Shown one piece after another: positions 1-8,240 of a stretch of DNA of 14,828 nt; the first letter of the stretch is position 1; every line of letters begins with the position of its first letter. The stretch covers positions 1-14,828 of the forward strand of contig CAZTQN010000059.1 in assembly GCA_964615765.1 (NCBI GenBank), read 5' to 3'. The DNA comes from CAZTQN01 sp964615765. Its GTDB lineage: Bacteria; Planctomycetota; Phycisphaerae; Phycisphaerales; UBA1924. Made by a program: the position numbers and the translations under genes. The notes beneath the pieces are model-generated. The model saw only the letters and a list, made by a program, of their open reading frames with translations. It did no database searches and was not told the origin of the DNA.

Positions 1-26
1 CTCCCGCCACCCGCCGCCCGGCACCC

Positions 27-701
27 ATGGCCGCCCCAACCCCTCAGCCCCCCAAGCCGCCCGACCGCACGCAGACCACCGCGCTGCTGCTCGAGGTCTG
101 CGCCGCGCTCGGGGCCGCCGTCCGCCCGGGTGCGCCTTCCACACCTCAGCCCGCCGCGAAAGCCCCGCCCAACCGCGACGCCGTCGACCGTCTGCTCAAC
201 CTCGTCTACGACGATCTCCGCGCCCTCGCCGCCAGCCATCTCAAGCGCGAAGACCGCGGCCACACTCTCCAGCCCACCGCCCTCGCCCACGAAGCCTTCC
301 TCGCACTCGTCGACCAAACCCGCGTCGATTGGAAAGGCCGCTCCCACTTCCTCGCCATCGCCTCCCAGGCGATGCGCCGCATCCTCATAGATCACGCCCG
401 CGGCAAGGACCGTCAAAAACGCGGCGGGGGCTGGAAACGCGTCGAACTCGCCGACCTCGGCGACGCCGGCGAGCCCGCCGCCCACGGCTCCGGCGAAGTC
501 GATACCGAAGCCCTCGACGCCGCGCTCCACAAACTCGCTGAGCTCGACGAGCGCCAGGCCCGAATCGTCGAAATGCGCTACCTCGGCGGGATGACCGTCG
601 AAGAAGTCGCCGAGGCCCTGGGCGTCTCCAAACGCACCGTCGAAGGCGACTGGACCATGGCCCGGGCCTGGCTCCGCAAGGAACTGGCCGGGCTCTCCTG
701 A
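27..701 (+). CDS. ECF RNA polymerase sigma factor (TIGR02999-like)
   Basis: Extracytoplasmic-function sigma factor of 224 residues that would direct RNA polymerase to a small regulon. Sigma region 2 lies at about residues 50-125, with the family pattern YDDLRALA, then LQPTALAHEAFL and RSHFLAIASQAMRRILIDHAR. Region 4 lies at about 168-222, with LDERQARIVEMRYLGG followed by a helix-turn-helix (VEEVAEALGVSKRTVEG). These match the ECF group common in planctomycetes and acidobacteria. The N terminus is longer than usual because of a Pro/Ala-rich insert between the first helix (TALLLEVCAALGA) and region 2. The start is the first ATG; I see no Shine-Dalgarno sequence before it, so the exact start is uncertain. 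The stop is 7 bases before the kinase gene, so the two are almost certainly co-transcribed. I infer that the kinase, rather than a classical anti-sigma factor, controls it; no anti-sigma gene is visible. Confidence 0.93.
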   Translation: MAAPTPQPPKPPDRTQTTALLLEVCAALGAAVRPGAPSTPQPAAKAPPNRDAVDRLLNLVYDDLRALAASHLKREDRGHTLQPTALAHEAFLALVDQTRVDWKGRSHFLAIASQAMRRILIDHARGKDRQKRGGGWKRVELADLGDAGEPAAHGSGEVDTEALDAALHKLAELDERQARIVEMRYLGGMTVEEVAEALGVSKRTVEGDWTMARAWLRKELAGLS

Positions 702-708
702 CGCGCGC

Positions 709-3700
709 ATGACCCCCGAGCGCCACCAAGAGATCAAGCGCGTCTTCCTCGCCGCCATCGAGCACCCGCGCGATCGCTGGCCCGCCATCCTCGACGAGCA
801 CTGCGCGAGCGACCCCGACCTCCGCCGCGAGGTCGACCTCCTCCTCAACTGCCACGTCGACGTGCGCGAACTCGCCAGCGAATCCGCCGCGCCCCGCCCC
901 GCACGCCCCGATCGCCCCGCCTCGTCCGCTCAAGATGTCGGCCCGATCGACCTGCACACCGCCGACACCGTCCCCGCGCCCGACGACTCGCAGTCCCCCC
1001 TGCCGATGCCCTCCGACGCGGCTCTGCACCCGCGCTCGCCGGACGCCACACCCCGCGCCGCCCGCGATCTCGATCGCGACCCGTCGCGCCGAGCCAAACG
1101 CGCACAAGAACTCCGTCACGCCGACCCGCGCCACGCCGACCCACGCCGCGGCTCGCGCCACCGCTCCCGCTCCTCCCTCACCAGCGAGCAAGGCCGCTTC
1201 GTCCCCGGCACGCTCATCGCCGATCGCTACCGCATCATCGCCCTCATCGGTCGCGGCGGGATGGGCGAGGTCTACCGCGCCGACGACCTCCGTCTCGGCC
1301 AAGCCGTCGCCCTCAAGTTCCTCCCCCACGAACTCGCCGACCACCCCGCCCGCATCCAGCAACTGCTCGACGAAGTCCGCGTCGCCCGCGCCATCTCTCA
1401 CCCCAACGTCTGCAACGTCTTCGATATCGAAGAACACACCACCCCCATCGGCGTCGAACTCTTCGTCTCCATGGAGTTCGTCGACGGCGAGACGCTCGAC
1501 TCCCTCATCGCCCGCATCGGCCGCATCCCCTTGCGCAAGGCCGAGCAGCTCGCCCAGCAGCTCTGCGCCGGCCTCTCCGCCATCCACGACGGCGGCGTGC
1601 TCCACCGCGATCTCAAGCCCGCCAACATCATGATCGACGGCCGCGGGCAGCTCCGCGTCAACGACTTCGGCCTCGCCTCCATCCGCGATGTCTACGGGCT
1701 CGAAGCCATCGCCGGCACGCCCGGCTTCGTCGCCCCCGAGTCCCTCGCCGGCCGCGCCGCCACCGTCCGCTCCGACATCTACGCCCTCGGGCTCATCCTC
1801 TACGAACTCTTCACCGGCGTGCCCGCCTATCGCGCCCGCACCCGCGAAGACCTCATCCGCGACCAGGGCTCTGTCGACCCCGACCACCCCTCCGTCCACG
1901 CGCCCGACCTCAGCGCCGACATCGCCGACACCATCATGCGCTGCCTGGCCCGCGACCCGGACCAGCGCCCCGCCTCGGCCCGCGAAGTCTCCGCGCTCCT
2001 GCCCGGGGGCGACGCGCTCGCCGCCGCCCTCGCCGCCGGCGAAACCCCCTCGCCCAGCGTCGTCGCCGCCGCCGGCGTGCGCGGGCTGCTCACCACCGTC
2101 CAAGCCCTCGCCGCGGTCCTCGCGTTCCTGGGCGCGATGTACTTCGCGCTCCGCCTGTCCGAATCCGCCGCGCTCATCCGCCGCGCCCCGATTCCCAAGT
2201 CCCCCGTCGTGCTCGCCGAGCGTGCCCGCACCATCCTCGCCGAGCTCGGGCACCCGCTGCACCCGCACGAGGCGTACACGCTCGATCTCTACGACGAGTG
2301 GCTCGACGAACTCGTCCGCACCGACGACACGCCCCGCCGCGCCACGCGCATCGCCCGCGTCCGCCCTTCCGCCATCGACTTCTGGTACCGCTCCTCCCCC
2401 ACGCCGCTGCTCCCGCGCAACCCCGACGGGCGCATCACCTACTTCGACCCGACGGTGATCGAACGCGGCATGATCTCCCTCCGCCTCTCCGCCGCCGGAC
2501 ATCTGCGCGAACTCGCCGTCACCAGCCCCGACCTCTTCTGGCCCAAAGGGGGCCTGGCCAAGGCCGAGTCGGCCCCGCCCGGCGTCACCGACGAACCGGC
2601 CCCCGAGCCCGACGTCGACTACGCCGCCGCCTTCCGCGCCGCCGGGCTCGACATCGCCAAGTTCGTCGAAGTCGCGCCCAAGCGCGACCCGCCCGTCTTC
2701 GCCGAGCACCGCATCGCCTGGGTCGGGCAATACCCAGAAAGCCCCGACGAACCCGTGCAGGTCGAGATCGCCACCAGCGACAACAAGATCGTCGCCTTCC
2801 GCACCGTCGAACTGAACTGGCAAGGCTCGCAGGCCGCCGTCGCCGGCCTCTCCCTCGTCAGCCAGGCCCAGCGCCTGGGCATCGTGCTGTTCATCGGTCT
2901 ACAGATTACCGCGATCGTCGCCGCGGCGGTCCTCGCGCTCCGCAACCTGCGCCAGCACCGCGTCGACGTCCCCGGCTCCATCCGCGTCGCCCTGGTCATG
3001 GGCGTCCTGGTCCTCACCCACCTCCTCCTCGCCGCCGACACCCTCTCGGGCCAGAACGAATGGCTCGGCAACCTGACCTTCATCGCCTCGCGCGCCATCG
3101 CCGCCGCCGCGCTCGCCTGGGTCCTCTACGCCGGCTTCGAGCCCGCCGTCCGACGCATCTGGCCCGAGATGCTCATCGCCTCCACGCGCCTGCTCGAAGG
3201 CCGCTGGAACGACCCGCTCGTCGGGCAGTCCGTCATCATGGGCTCAATCGTCGGCGTCAGCCTCGTCAGCCTCGCCTACATCAACCGCTCGCTACCCGGC
3301 TGGCTGGGCCAGACGCCCGCGCTCCCGCTGTGGATCCCCGAGTTCGGCCTCGGCGCCCTGGGCGACATGTCCGACTCCGCCGCCTCCTACCTCCACATCC
3401 TCATCGTCGCCGCCCGCTTCTCCGGCATCTTCGTCGCCGCCCTCGCGCTCACGCGCCTCATCGTCAAACGTCCGCGACTCGCCGTCGTCCTCTTCGGCGC
3501 CTTCCACGCCGGCGTCTTCTCCCTCGGCCCCTCGGCGTACACCGGCTGGTGGTCCCCGCTGCTCATCGGCGCCATGGTCGGGGCCGCGCTCTTCGTCCTG
3601 GTCCGCTACGGCCTTCTGGGCATGATCGCCCTCGTCGCCGCGTTCCACCTCATCGCCGCCGGCCCCATTACCACCGACCCGCAGGCCTGGTTCTACGACC

Positions 3701-3816
3701 GCTCCGTCGCCACCCTCGCCATCCTCACCCTCATCGCCCTCACCGGCGCCTACCTCTCCACCCGCGCCACCCGCACCCTCCCTCGCGCCTCCTCCCCCCT
3801 CGCCGCTCGCCCCTGA
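709..3816 (+). CDS. Membrane-anchored Ser/Thr protein kinase with extracytoplasmic and multi-pass C-terminal modules
   Basis: Protein of 1035 residues. Residues 1-55 (MTPERHQEIKRVF... then DPDLRREVDLLL) are the leader module typical of kinases paired with this sigma group. A disordered Pro/Arg-rich linker follows to about 170. The Hanks-type kinase domain spans about 173-440: Gly loop GRGGMGEV from 181, ATP lysine K203 (VALKFL), catalytic HRDLKPAN with D301, DFG with D319, and APE at 342-344. All key residues are present, so it should be active. One membrane helix lies near 456-482. Residues about 485-720 form a probable extracytoplasmic module with the family signature RPSAIDFWYRSSP near 545. 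About 721-1030 is multi-pass membrane, including VRRIWPEMLI and NDPLVG. The model is a cytoplasmic kinase fused to an external region, phosphorylating the upstream sigma factor or another partner; that is inference. The last residues (SSPLAARP) are encoded inside a heptamer repeat array. Confidence 0.93.
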   Translation: MTPERHQEIKRVFLAAIEHPRDRWPAILDEHCASDPDLRREVDLLLNCHVDVRELASESAAPRPARPDRPASSAQDVGPIDLHTADTVPAPDDSQSPLPMPSDAALHPRSPDATPRAARDLDRDPSRRAKRAQELRHADPRHADPRRGSRHRSRSSLTSEQGRFVPGTLIADRYRIIALIGRGGMGEVYRADDLRLGQAVALKFLPHELADHPARIQQLLDEVRVARAISHPNVCNVFDIEEHTTPIGVELFVSMEFVDGETLDSLIARIGRIPLRKAEQLAQQLCAGLSAIHDGGVLHRDLKPANIMIDGRGQLRVNDFGLASIRDVYGLEAIAGTPGFVAPESLAGRAATVRSDIYALGLILYELFTGVPAYRARTREDLIRDQGSVDPDHPSVHAPDLSADIADTIMRCLARDPDQRPASAREVSALLPGGDALAAALAAGETPSPSVVAAAGVRGLLTTVQALAAVLAFLGAMYFALRLSESAALIRRAPIPKSPVVLAERARTILAELGHPLHPHEAYTLDLYDEWLDELVRTDDTPRRATRIARVRPSAIDFWYRSSPTPLLPRNPDGRITYFDPTVIERGMISLRLSAAGHLRELAVTSPDLFWPKGGLAKAESAPPGVTDEPAPEPDVDYAAAFRAAGLDIAKFVEVAPKRDPPVFAEHRIAWVGQYPESPDEPVQVEIATSDNKIVAFRTVELNWQGSQAAVAGLSLVSQAQRLGIVLFIGLQITAIVAAAVLALRNLRQHRVDVPGSIRVALVMGVLVLTHLLLAADTLSGQNEWLGNLTFIASRAIAAAALAWVLYAGFEPAVRRIWPEMLIASTRLLEGRWNDPLVGQSVIMGSIVGVSLVSLAYINRSLPGWLGQTPALPLWIPEFGLGALGDMSDSAASYLHILIVAARFSGIFVAALALTRLIVKRPRLAVVLFGAFHAGVFSLGPSAYTGWWSPLLIGAMVGAALFVLVRYGLLGMIALVAAFHLIAAGPITTDPQAWFYDRSVATLAILTLIALTGAYLSTRATRTLPRASSPLAARP
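1117..1146 (+). repeat. 15-bp tandem repeat inside the kinase linker
   Basis: Two copies of a 15-base unit, differing at one base, encode H-A-D-P-R twice (residues 137-146). They lie in the basic, low-complexity linker between the kinase leader module and the catalytic domain. This is probably a replication-slippage product without a specific role. Confidence 0.75.
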
Positions 3817-3899
3817 CGGCTCGCCCTTCCGCCCCCTCGCCCCTCACCCTCCGCCCCTCGCCCTCCGCCCCCTCACCTCTCGCCCCTGACCTCTCACCC
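3799..3899. repeat. Heptanucleotide repeat array, consensus CTCRCCC
   Basis: A pyrimidine-rich array with a period of 7. Units start at 3799, 3806, 3813 and 3820; a 9-base irregular unit follows at 3827; then units start at 3836, 3843, 3850, 3857 and 3864; after a one-base slip they resume at 3872, 3879, 3886 and 3893. Typical units are CTCGCCC, CTCACCC and TCCGCCC. The array fills the 77-base gap between two convergent genes and extends into both. One unit contains the TGA stop of the kinase (3814-3816), and another contains the stop of the metal-binding gene on the minus strand (3894-3896). Its period is the same as that of the arrays near 13000 and 14000, but its sequence differs. Confidence 0.8.
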
Positions 3900-5129
3900 C
3901 TCATGACCTGAATGATCCATCGGCGCCGGCTCCGCCGCCGCGCCCTCCAGCGCCTGCGCATCGATCACAAATTCCGCACGGATCGGCTCGCCCTTGTGCC
4001 GCATCTCCGTGAACACGCGGTACATCCCGACCCGCGGCAGCCTCACCAAATACACCAGATCCGTCTCCCGCCCATTCAACGACGCCATCGCCTCCGCCCC
4101 CGCGATCTGCCCCGCCGTCACCCGCTCAATCCGCGCATCCACGCCCGTCGTCCCATTCACCCCGCCCCCCCCGCCCACCCCGCCCCGCATCGGCAGCGGC
4201 GTCGCCAACTGAAAAAACGTCGTGTCCGTCGACACCACCACCAGCCGCCCCTTCACCCGACTCGCGCTCCCCGGCCCCTCCACCAGCGGCTCAAGGTCCG
4301 TCACCGCCGCGCCGCCGACATCAACCCCAACCCGCACGTAGGAATCCTCGCCCGCAAAGAACCGCTGCCCGTTGCAGCGCACACGCACCTCATACGCCCC
4401 GCCCGGCCCGACGTGCTTCACCACGTCGTAATCCTCCTTGGGCGAAGCCTCCGGCGAGCCCATGCTCCCCATCATCGCCGGCCCGACATCGATCGCCGCC
4501 CGCCCCACCACCACCGCGCCGCCCGTGGGCCCTTCATCAAGCCGCGCTTCGCCGAACAGCACATACGACCCATCCGTCGGCGGCGTAAACAGCACCTCAA
4601 ACCGCGCCGCCCCCGCCTCGTTCACCACGCCCCGCCCCGCCGTCCACGCCGACCAGTTCAGCCGGTCGTTGAACGCCATCACGCTCACATCGCCCTCGGG
4701 CATCGCCCTGAGCCGCGCGTCCACGCCCGACGGGTCCAGCACCCGCGCCAGCAAGCGCGCCGGCTCGCCCGCCCGCACCGTCACACCCGGCGCCGGCTCG
4801 ACACTCATCGAATAGCCAACATCCTCCCACTTCCGCAGCGCCATGCGGCACACCGGGCACATCGCCGGCGCACCCCGCACCGTCCCCGGCTCGCAGTGCA
4901 TGTCACACACCCACCGCCCACCCGCCGCCGTCGCGTTCACCGCGCCCGCACCCGCGCCCGTTCCACCACCCGCCGCCGCGCCACTTCCACCGCCCCCCAC
5001 CGCCACCACGCCCGCTCCACCCGCCGCCGCGGCCCGCGCCCGCTCCCGCTGATCATGCTGCCACAGCGCAATCAGCCCCACCACACCCATCGCCCCCGCA
5101 ACAATCACCAGCGGCCTCGACATACCCAT
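3894..5129 (-). CDS. Membrane-anchored protein with heavy-metal-binding (HMBD-like) motif and duplicated beta-domain
   Basis: 411 residues from the chosen ATG at 5129; another ATG lies two codons in (5123). The reading frame stays open upstream to 5195, but only these starts place the hydrophobic helix (residues 5-22) at the N terminus. An Ala/Gly-rich linker follows to about 71. Then comes a Cys motif, C75-D-M-H78-C79 and C91-P-V-C94-R-M96, which matches the heavy-metal-binding domain of efflux adaptors (usual form CPMHP...CPxCGM). Two related beta-rich halves follow, about 105-215 and 228-400, each with an AGE segment, a central strand (VSVMAFNDRLNW and LVVVSTDTTFF) and a GxYxxF-like end. 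In relatives I recall, the strand is followed by His pairs; they are missing here. The second half has a Gly-rich insert. The tail MDHSGH looks metal-binding. It probably acts at the outer face of the membrane in copper or other metal handling; the metal is not known. It is divergent from the protease gene. Confidence 0.85.
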   Translation of the reverse strand: MGMSRPLVIVAGAMGVVGLIALWQHDQRERARAAAAGGAGVVAVGGGGSGAAAGGGTGAGAGAVNATAAGGRWVCDMHCEPGTVRGAPAMCPVCRMALRKWEDVGYSMSVEPAPGVTVRAGEPARLLARVLDPSGVDARLRAMPEGDVSVMAFNDRLNWSAWTAGRGVVNEAGAARFEVLFTPPTDGSYVLFGEARLDEGPTGGAVVVGRAAIDVGPAMMGSMGSPEASPKEDYDVVKHVGPGGAYEVRVRCNGQRFFAGEDSYVRVGVDVGGAAVTDLEPLVEGPGSASRVKGRLVVVSTDTTFFQLATPLPMRGGVGGGGGVNGTTGVDARIERVTAGQIAGAEAMASLNGRETDLVYLVRLPRVGMYRVFTEMRHKGEPIRAEFVIDAQALEGAAAEPAPMDHSGHEG

Positions 5130-5247
5130 GCCGCATTGTTGGCCCCCCGATCCGCCTCGTCCTTTCGCCCGCAGAACCCGCGACCATTTCCGCACCCGGA
5201 CCGAACCTCGGGCCGATCATCCGGGTACCACCCCTGCGTACACCTCC

Positions 5248-5252
5248 GGAGA
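5248..5252 (+). promoter_or_regulatory. Ribosome binding site of the PDZ protease
   Basis: GGAGA ends 8 bases before the ATG at 5261. It is one of only two clear Shine-Dalgarno sequences in the window, and it fixes the start that gives an N-terminal signal peptide and lipobox. The 131-base divergent gap that contains it (5130-5260) shows no convincing -35/-10 pair on either strand. Confidence 0.8.
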
Positions 5253-5260
5253 CCGTTCAC

Positions 5261-7456
5261 ATGCCGATCTCGCGTTTCTCGCGCCGCCAGCGCTTCTCGC
5301 GCCTCACCGCGGCCGCCCTCGCCCTCGCCGCCTGCACACTCCCCTTTGCCGGTTGTCAAAACCCCGCCGGGTCCCGCTCATCCGGCGGCGCCCAGGCCTC
5401 CGCCATCGACCCGCGCGTCGCCGAACTCCGCGAAGAGACCCGCGCCATGGTCGGCACCGCGCGCGATCGCGTCTTCCCCGCGCTCGTCAATATCGAAGTC
5501 GTCACCCTCCGCTACGACGGCGGCAAAGAAGCCAAGGACCGCACCGGCGGCTCCGGCACCATCATCTCCCCCGACGGCTACGTCCTCACCAACGCCCACG
5601 TCACCGACGAAGGCTTCCGCTTCTTCGTCATCCTCGCCGACAAACAGCGCGTCCCCGCCACCCTCGTCGGCGAAGACCCCTGGACCGACCTCGCCGTCCT
5701 CAAACTCGACACCTCCCGCCTGAAGGACTCCTCCAAGCCCCTTCCCTTCGCCGCCTTCGGCGATTCCGCCTCGCTCCTCACCGGCGACTACGTCCTCGCC
5801 ATGGGCTCCCCCTTCGCCCTCTCCCGCACCGTCACCCTCGGCATCGTCTCCAACGTCGAACGCGTCTTCACCTCCTCCCGCGACGGCGACGCCGACGAAA
5901 TGCTCCTCAACTGGGAACAACGCACCGGCCTGTTCACCACCTGGATCCAGCACGACGCACTCATCAACCCCGGCAACTCCGGCGGGCCCCTCATCAACCT
6001 CGACGGCAAGATCGTCGGCATCAACACCCGCGGCGGCGCCGGCATGGCCTTCGCCACGCCCAGCAACATGGCCAAGGACGTCGCCCAGGCCCTCATCACC
6101 AAGGGCGAGGTCCCGCGCTCCTCCGTCGGCGCCTCCTTCCGCCATCTTGAAAACACCGGCATCCAGTCCGGCGTCCTGGTCGACTCCGTCGACGCCGACG
6201 GCCCCGCCGCCCGCGCCGGCCTCAAGCCCGGCGACGTCCTCACCGCCATCGACGATCAGCCCGTCACCGCGCGCTTCGTCGAAGAAATCCCCCCGCTCCT
6301 GAAAACCCTCGCCGACCGACCCGTCGGCTCCACCATCCGCCTCGCCTACACCCGCCCCTCCTCCATCTCCACGCTCAACACCGGCACCCCCGGCGTCGCC
6401 GAACTCACCACCGAGAAACTCAAGCGCGATCGCGGCGAGGAAACCGCCCTCCGCGTCTGGGGCGTCACCGCGCAGCGCATCACCGAACGCGCCGCCCAGG
6501 TCCGCCGCCTCCCCTCCACCACCGGCGTCCTCGTCTCCAGCATCCGCGGCGGCTCCCCCGCCGCCACCGCCGATCCCGCGCTCAACTGGGGCGATGTCAT
6601 CACCGCCATCGACGGCCAGCCCGTCGCCACCATCGCCGACGCCATCGCCCAGTACAACCGCATCGAAGAAATGAAGGACAAGCCCGAGTGGGTCCTCGTC
6701 AACTTCCAGCGCGAAGGCAAGGACTTCCTCACCCTCGTCGACCCGACGCCCAACGACCGCGACCCGCCCGCCCCCGACACCCCCCGCGCCTGGGTCGGCG
6801 TCGCCACCCAGCCCGTCATCACCACCCTCGCCCGCAAGCTCGGCTCCGACAACCACCGCGGCTTCCGCGTCACCCGCGTCTACTCCAAAACCAAGGCCGC
6901 CGACGCCGGCCTCCGCGTCGGTGACATCATCACCGCCATCGACGGCAAGAAGCTCGCCCCGCGCAATCTCGCCGAAGCCGGCCTGTTCAACCGCGCCGTT
7001 CGCGAGATGCCCATCGATTCCTCCGCCACCCTCACCGTCATGCGCGACGGCGGCTCCGTCGACCTCCCCGTCTCCCTCGAAGCCACCCGCCAGACCCCCG
7101 AAGAAGCCCGCCGCGAACGCGACCGCGACTTCGAACTCGTCGTCCGCGACATCACCTTCTTCGACCGCGAAGACAACCGCTGGCCCGAAGACCTCTCCGG
7201 CGTCTTCGTCGACTCCGCCGACCCTGCCGGCTGGGCCGGCCTCGGCGGCCTCCAGGGCGGCGACGTCATCCAACGCATCCAGGACGCCCCCATCGCCACC
7301 CGCGCCGACTTCAAAAAGGCCATGGACCAGATCCGCGAATCCAAGCCCGACCGCGTCGTCTTCGTCATCTACCGCGGCTCCCGCACCTTCTTCCGCTTCG
7401 TCGAACCCGACTGGAAACCCACCCAACACCCGGCCCGAACCATGCGAGAAGACTGA
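5261..7456 (+). CDS. HtrA-like serine protease, lipoprotein, with four PDZ-like domains
   Basis: 731 residues. A signal peptide with an Arg-rich n-region ends in a lipobox (PFAGC, C32), so a lipid-anchored envelope protein is expected. The trypsin-like domain spans about 50-285. Its triad is complete: H113 (TNAHV), D143 (WTDLAVLKLD) and S240 (NPGNSGGPL). Four PDZ-like segments follow, at about 291-365, 399-494, 510-607 and 629-720. Each has a GVxVxxV or GFRVTRV strand and a GDV or GDI turn (KPGDVLTAIDDQP, NWGDVITAIDGQP, RVGDIITAIDGKK, LQGGDVIQRIQDAP). DegP/DegQ carry two PDZ domains and DegS one, so this protein is unusually long. The likely role is quality control or regulated cleavage of envelope proteins. 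There is no downstream partner on the same strand; the next gene differs in base composition. The start is supported by the ribosome site at 5248-5252. Confidence 0.94.
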   Translation: MPISRFSRRQRFSRLTAAALALAACTLPFAGCQNPAGSRSSGGAQASAIDPRVAELREETRAMVGTARDRVFPALVNIEVVTLRYDGGKEAKDRTGGSGTIISPDGYVLTNAHVTDEGFRFFVILADKQRVPATLVGEDPWTDLAVLKLDTSRLKDSSKPLPFAAFGDSASLLTGDYVLAMGSPFALSRTVTLGIVSNVERVFTSSRDGDADEMLLNWEQRTGLFTTWIQHDALINPGNSGGPLINLDGKIVGINTRGGAGMAFATPSNMAKDVAQALITKGEVPRSSVGASFRHLENTGIQSGVLVDSVDADGPAARAGLKPGDVLTAIDDQPVTARFVEEIPPLLKTLADRPVGSTIRLAYTRPSSISTLNTGTPGVAELTTEKLKRDRGEETALRVWGVTAQRITERAAQVRRLPSTTGVLVSSIRGGSPAATADPALNWGDVITAIDGQPVATIADAIAQYNRIEEMKDKPEWVLVNFQREGKDFLTLVDPTPNDRDPPAPDTPRAWVGVATQPVITTLARKLGSDNHRGFRVTRVYSKTKAADAGLRVGDIITAIDGKKLAPRNLAEAGLFNRAVREMPIDSSATLTVMRDGGSVDLPVSLEATRQTPEEARRERDRDFELVVRDITFFDREDNRWPEDLSGVFVDSADPAGWAGLGGLQGGDVIQRIQDAPIATRADFKKAMDQIRESKPDRVVFVIYRGSRTFFRFVEPDWKPTQHPARTMRED

Positions 7457-7550
7457 CGCCAATGCAGCCGTCGAGGTCGGATCCAGATTGCCCCATTCTT
7501 CATCGGAACGCGATCTCTTCCTAAAGCACGAACATGTTTCAGCCTGACCA

Positions 7551-8183
7551 ATGAAGAAGAGGAAAAAGCGCAAACACCAGGCTGTGCCACATCACGCGTA
7601 CAACAGCCCATTTCGCAGGATGGCTGAATTTAGAGTCAAAGTGCTTGAGTCGGAGAGAAACACCAACGAACTCCTGATGCACGCAGTGGTGGAACCAAGC
7701 CATCAAACGAGCGAGGGCACGGTTGTAAAGGCAGTAACCCTCCCGTGGATGGAACTCGCGCGACAGCTTTCTCGCAATCCTCACTTCATGCATCAAATCG
7801 ATTGGCGCAAGTGGGAAGAGATTGTCGCCGGAGCATACAAAAAGGCAGGCTTTGATGAAGTTGTCCTAACACCTCGAAGCGGAGACTTTGGACGAGATGT
7901 AATCGCGACCAAAAATGGAGTATTGTCTATTCGTATAGTTGGGCAAATGAAGACGTATAAGCCCAATCATCTCGTGACAGCGGACGAAGTCCGAGCCATG
8001 ATGGGAGTCGTGTCGGCGAACCATAGAGCATCAAAGGGCGTAATCACTACGACATCTGACTTTGCACCACGAATACGAAGTGATCCACTGATATCTCCGC
8101 TACTGCCGTCACGCATCGAACTAATTTCAGGCAAGCAGCTGTGTGAGTGGCTAAGAACGCTTTCCGGCGAATCGTGTCAATAA
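7551..8183 (+). CDS. Mrr-like restriction endonuclease-fold protein
   Basis: 210 residues. The C-terminal half matches the Mrr_cat nuclease fold: an amphipathic helix with W88-E89-E90-I, then SGDFGRD with D112 and D116, then the strand and Q132-M-K134. This gives the D...QxK arrangement of PD-(D/E)xK enzymes, so DNA cleavage is plausible. The N-terminal ~70 residues (basic, starting MKKRKKRK) are unassigned and are not the usual Mrr winged-helix sequence. The gene is clearly AT-richer than its neighbours: 29 of the 60 bases from 7861 are G or C, and it uses codons such as AAA, ATA and AGA that are rare elsewhere in the window. Horizontal acquisition is likely. No methyltransferase or second restriction subunit is adjacent. 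There is no clear Shine-Dalgarno sequence; an in-frame ATG at 7620 is an alternative start that would drop the basic tail. The 94 bases before it hold no gene. Confidence 0.8.
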   Translation: MKKRKKRKHQAVPHHAYNSPFRRMAEFRVKVLESERNTNELLMHAVVEPSHQTSEGTVVKAVTLPWMELARQLSRNPHFMHQIDWRKWEEIVAGAYKKAGFDEVVLTPRSGDFGRDVIATKNGVLSIRIVGQMKTYKPNHLVTADEVRAMMGVVSANHRASKGVITTTSDFAPRIRSDPLISPLLPSRIELISGKQLCEWLRTLSGESCQ

Positions 8184-8219
8184 TCTGGGCTCATGGCCAG
8201 CAGTTGGCACGAATAAGTA

Positions 8220-8240
8220 AGCAGTGACTGCGACACTGCT
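8220..8240 (+). terminator. Inverted repeat after the Mrr-like gene, possible terminator
   Basis: AGCAGTG and CACTGCT form a perfect 7-bp stem around a 7-base loop, 36 bases after the stop of the Mrr-like gene. No run of T follows (the next bases are CAGTAAATGTTT), so it is a weak intrinsic terminator at best; it could instead be a protein-binding site. The rest of 8184-8302 is AT-richer. It contains a TTGACT at 8251-8256 without a matching -10 element at normal spacing. Confidence 0.4.

Noticed and set aside
385..2823. 812-codon open frame on the minus strand opposite the kinase
   Set aside because: It is the mirror of C-rich third positions in the kinase; the translation is Gly/Asp/Val-rich without domains, and the plus strand has a complete kinase.
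5130..5195. 22-residue N-terminal extension of the metal-binding protein
   Set aside because: It would push the membrane helix away from the N terminus; ATG 5129 or 5123 is a better start.
5194..5226. ACCCGG/CCGGGT inverted repeat in the divergent gap as an operator
   Set aside because: Six-base GC arms 21 bases apart are expected by chance in DNA of this composition, and no promoter element is nearby.
5378..7573. 731-codon open frame on the minus strand opposite the protease
   Set aside because: Low-complexity Gly/Asp/Glu translation. The plus-strand frame has an intact triad, PDZ motifs, lipobox and ribosome site.
7551..8183. Complete restriction-modification or multi-gene defence system
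   Set aside because: Only one nuclease-like gene is present. The neighbours are a protease and an exported repeat protein, and no methyltransferase, helicase or other partner is visible.
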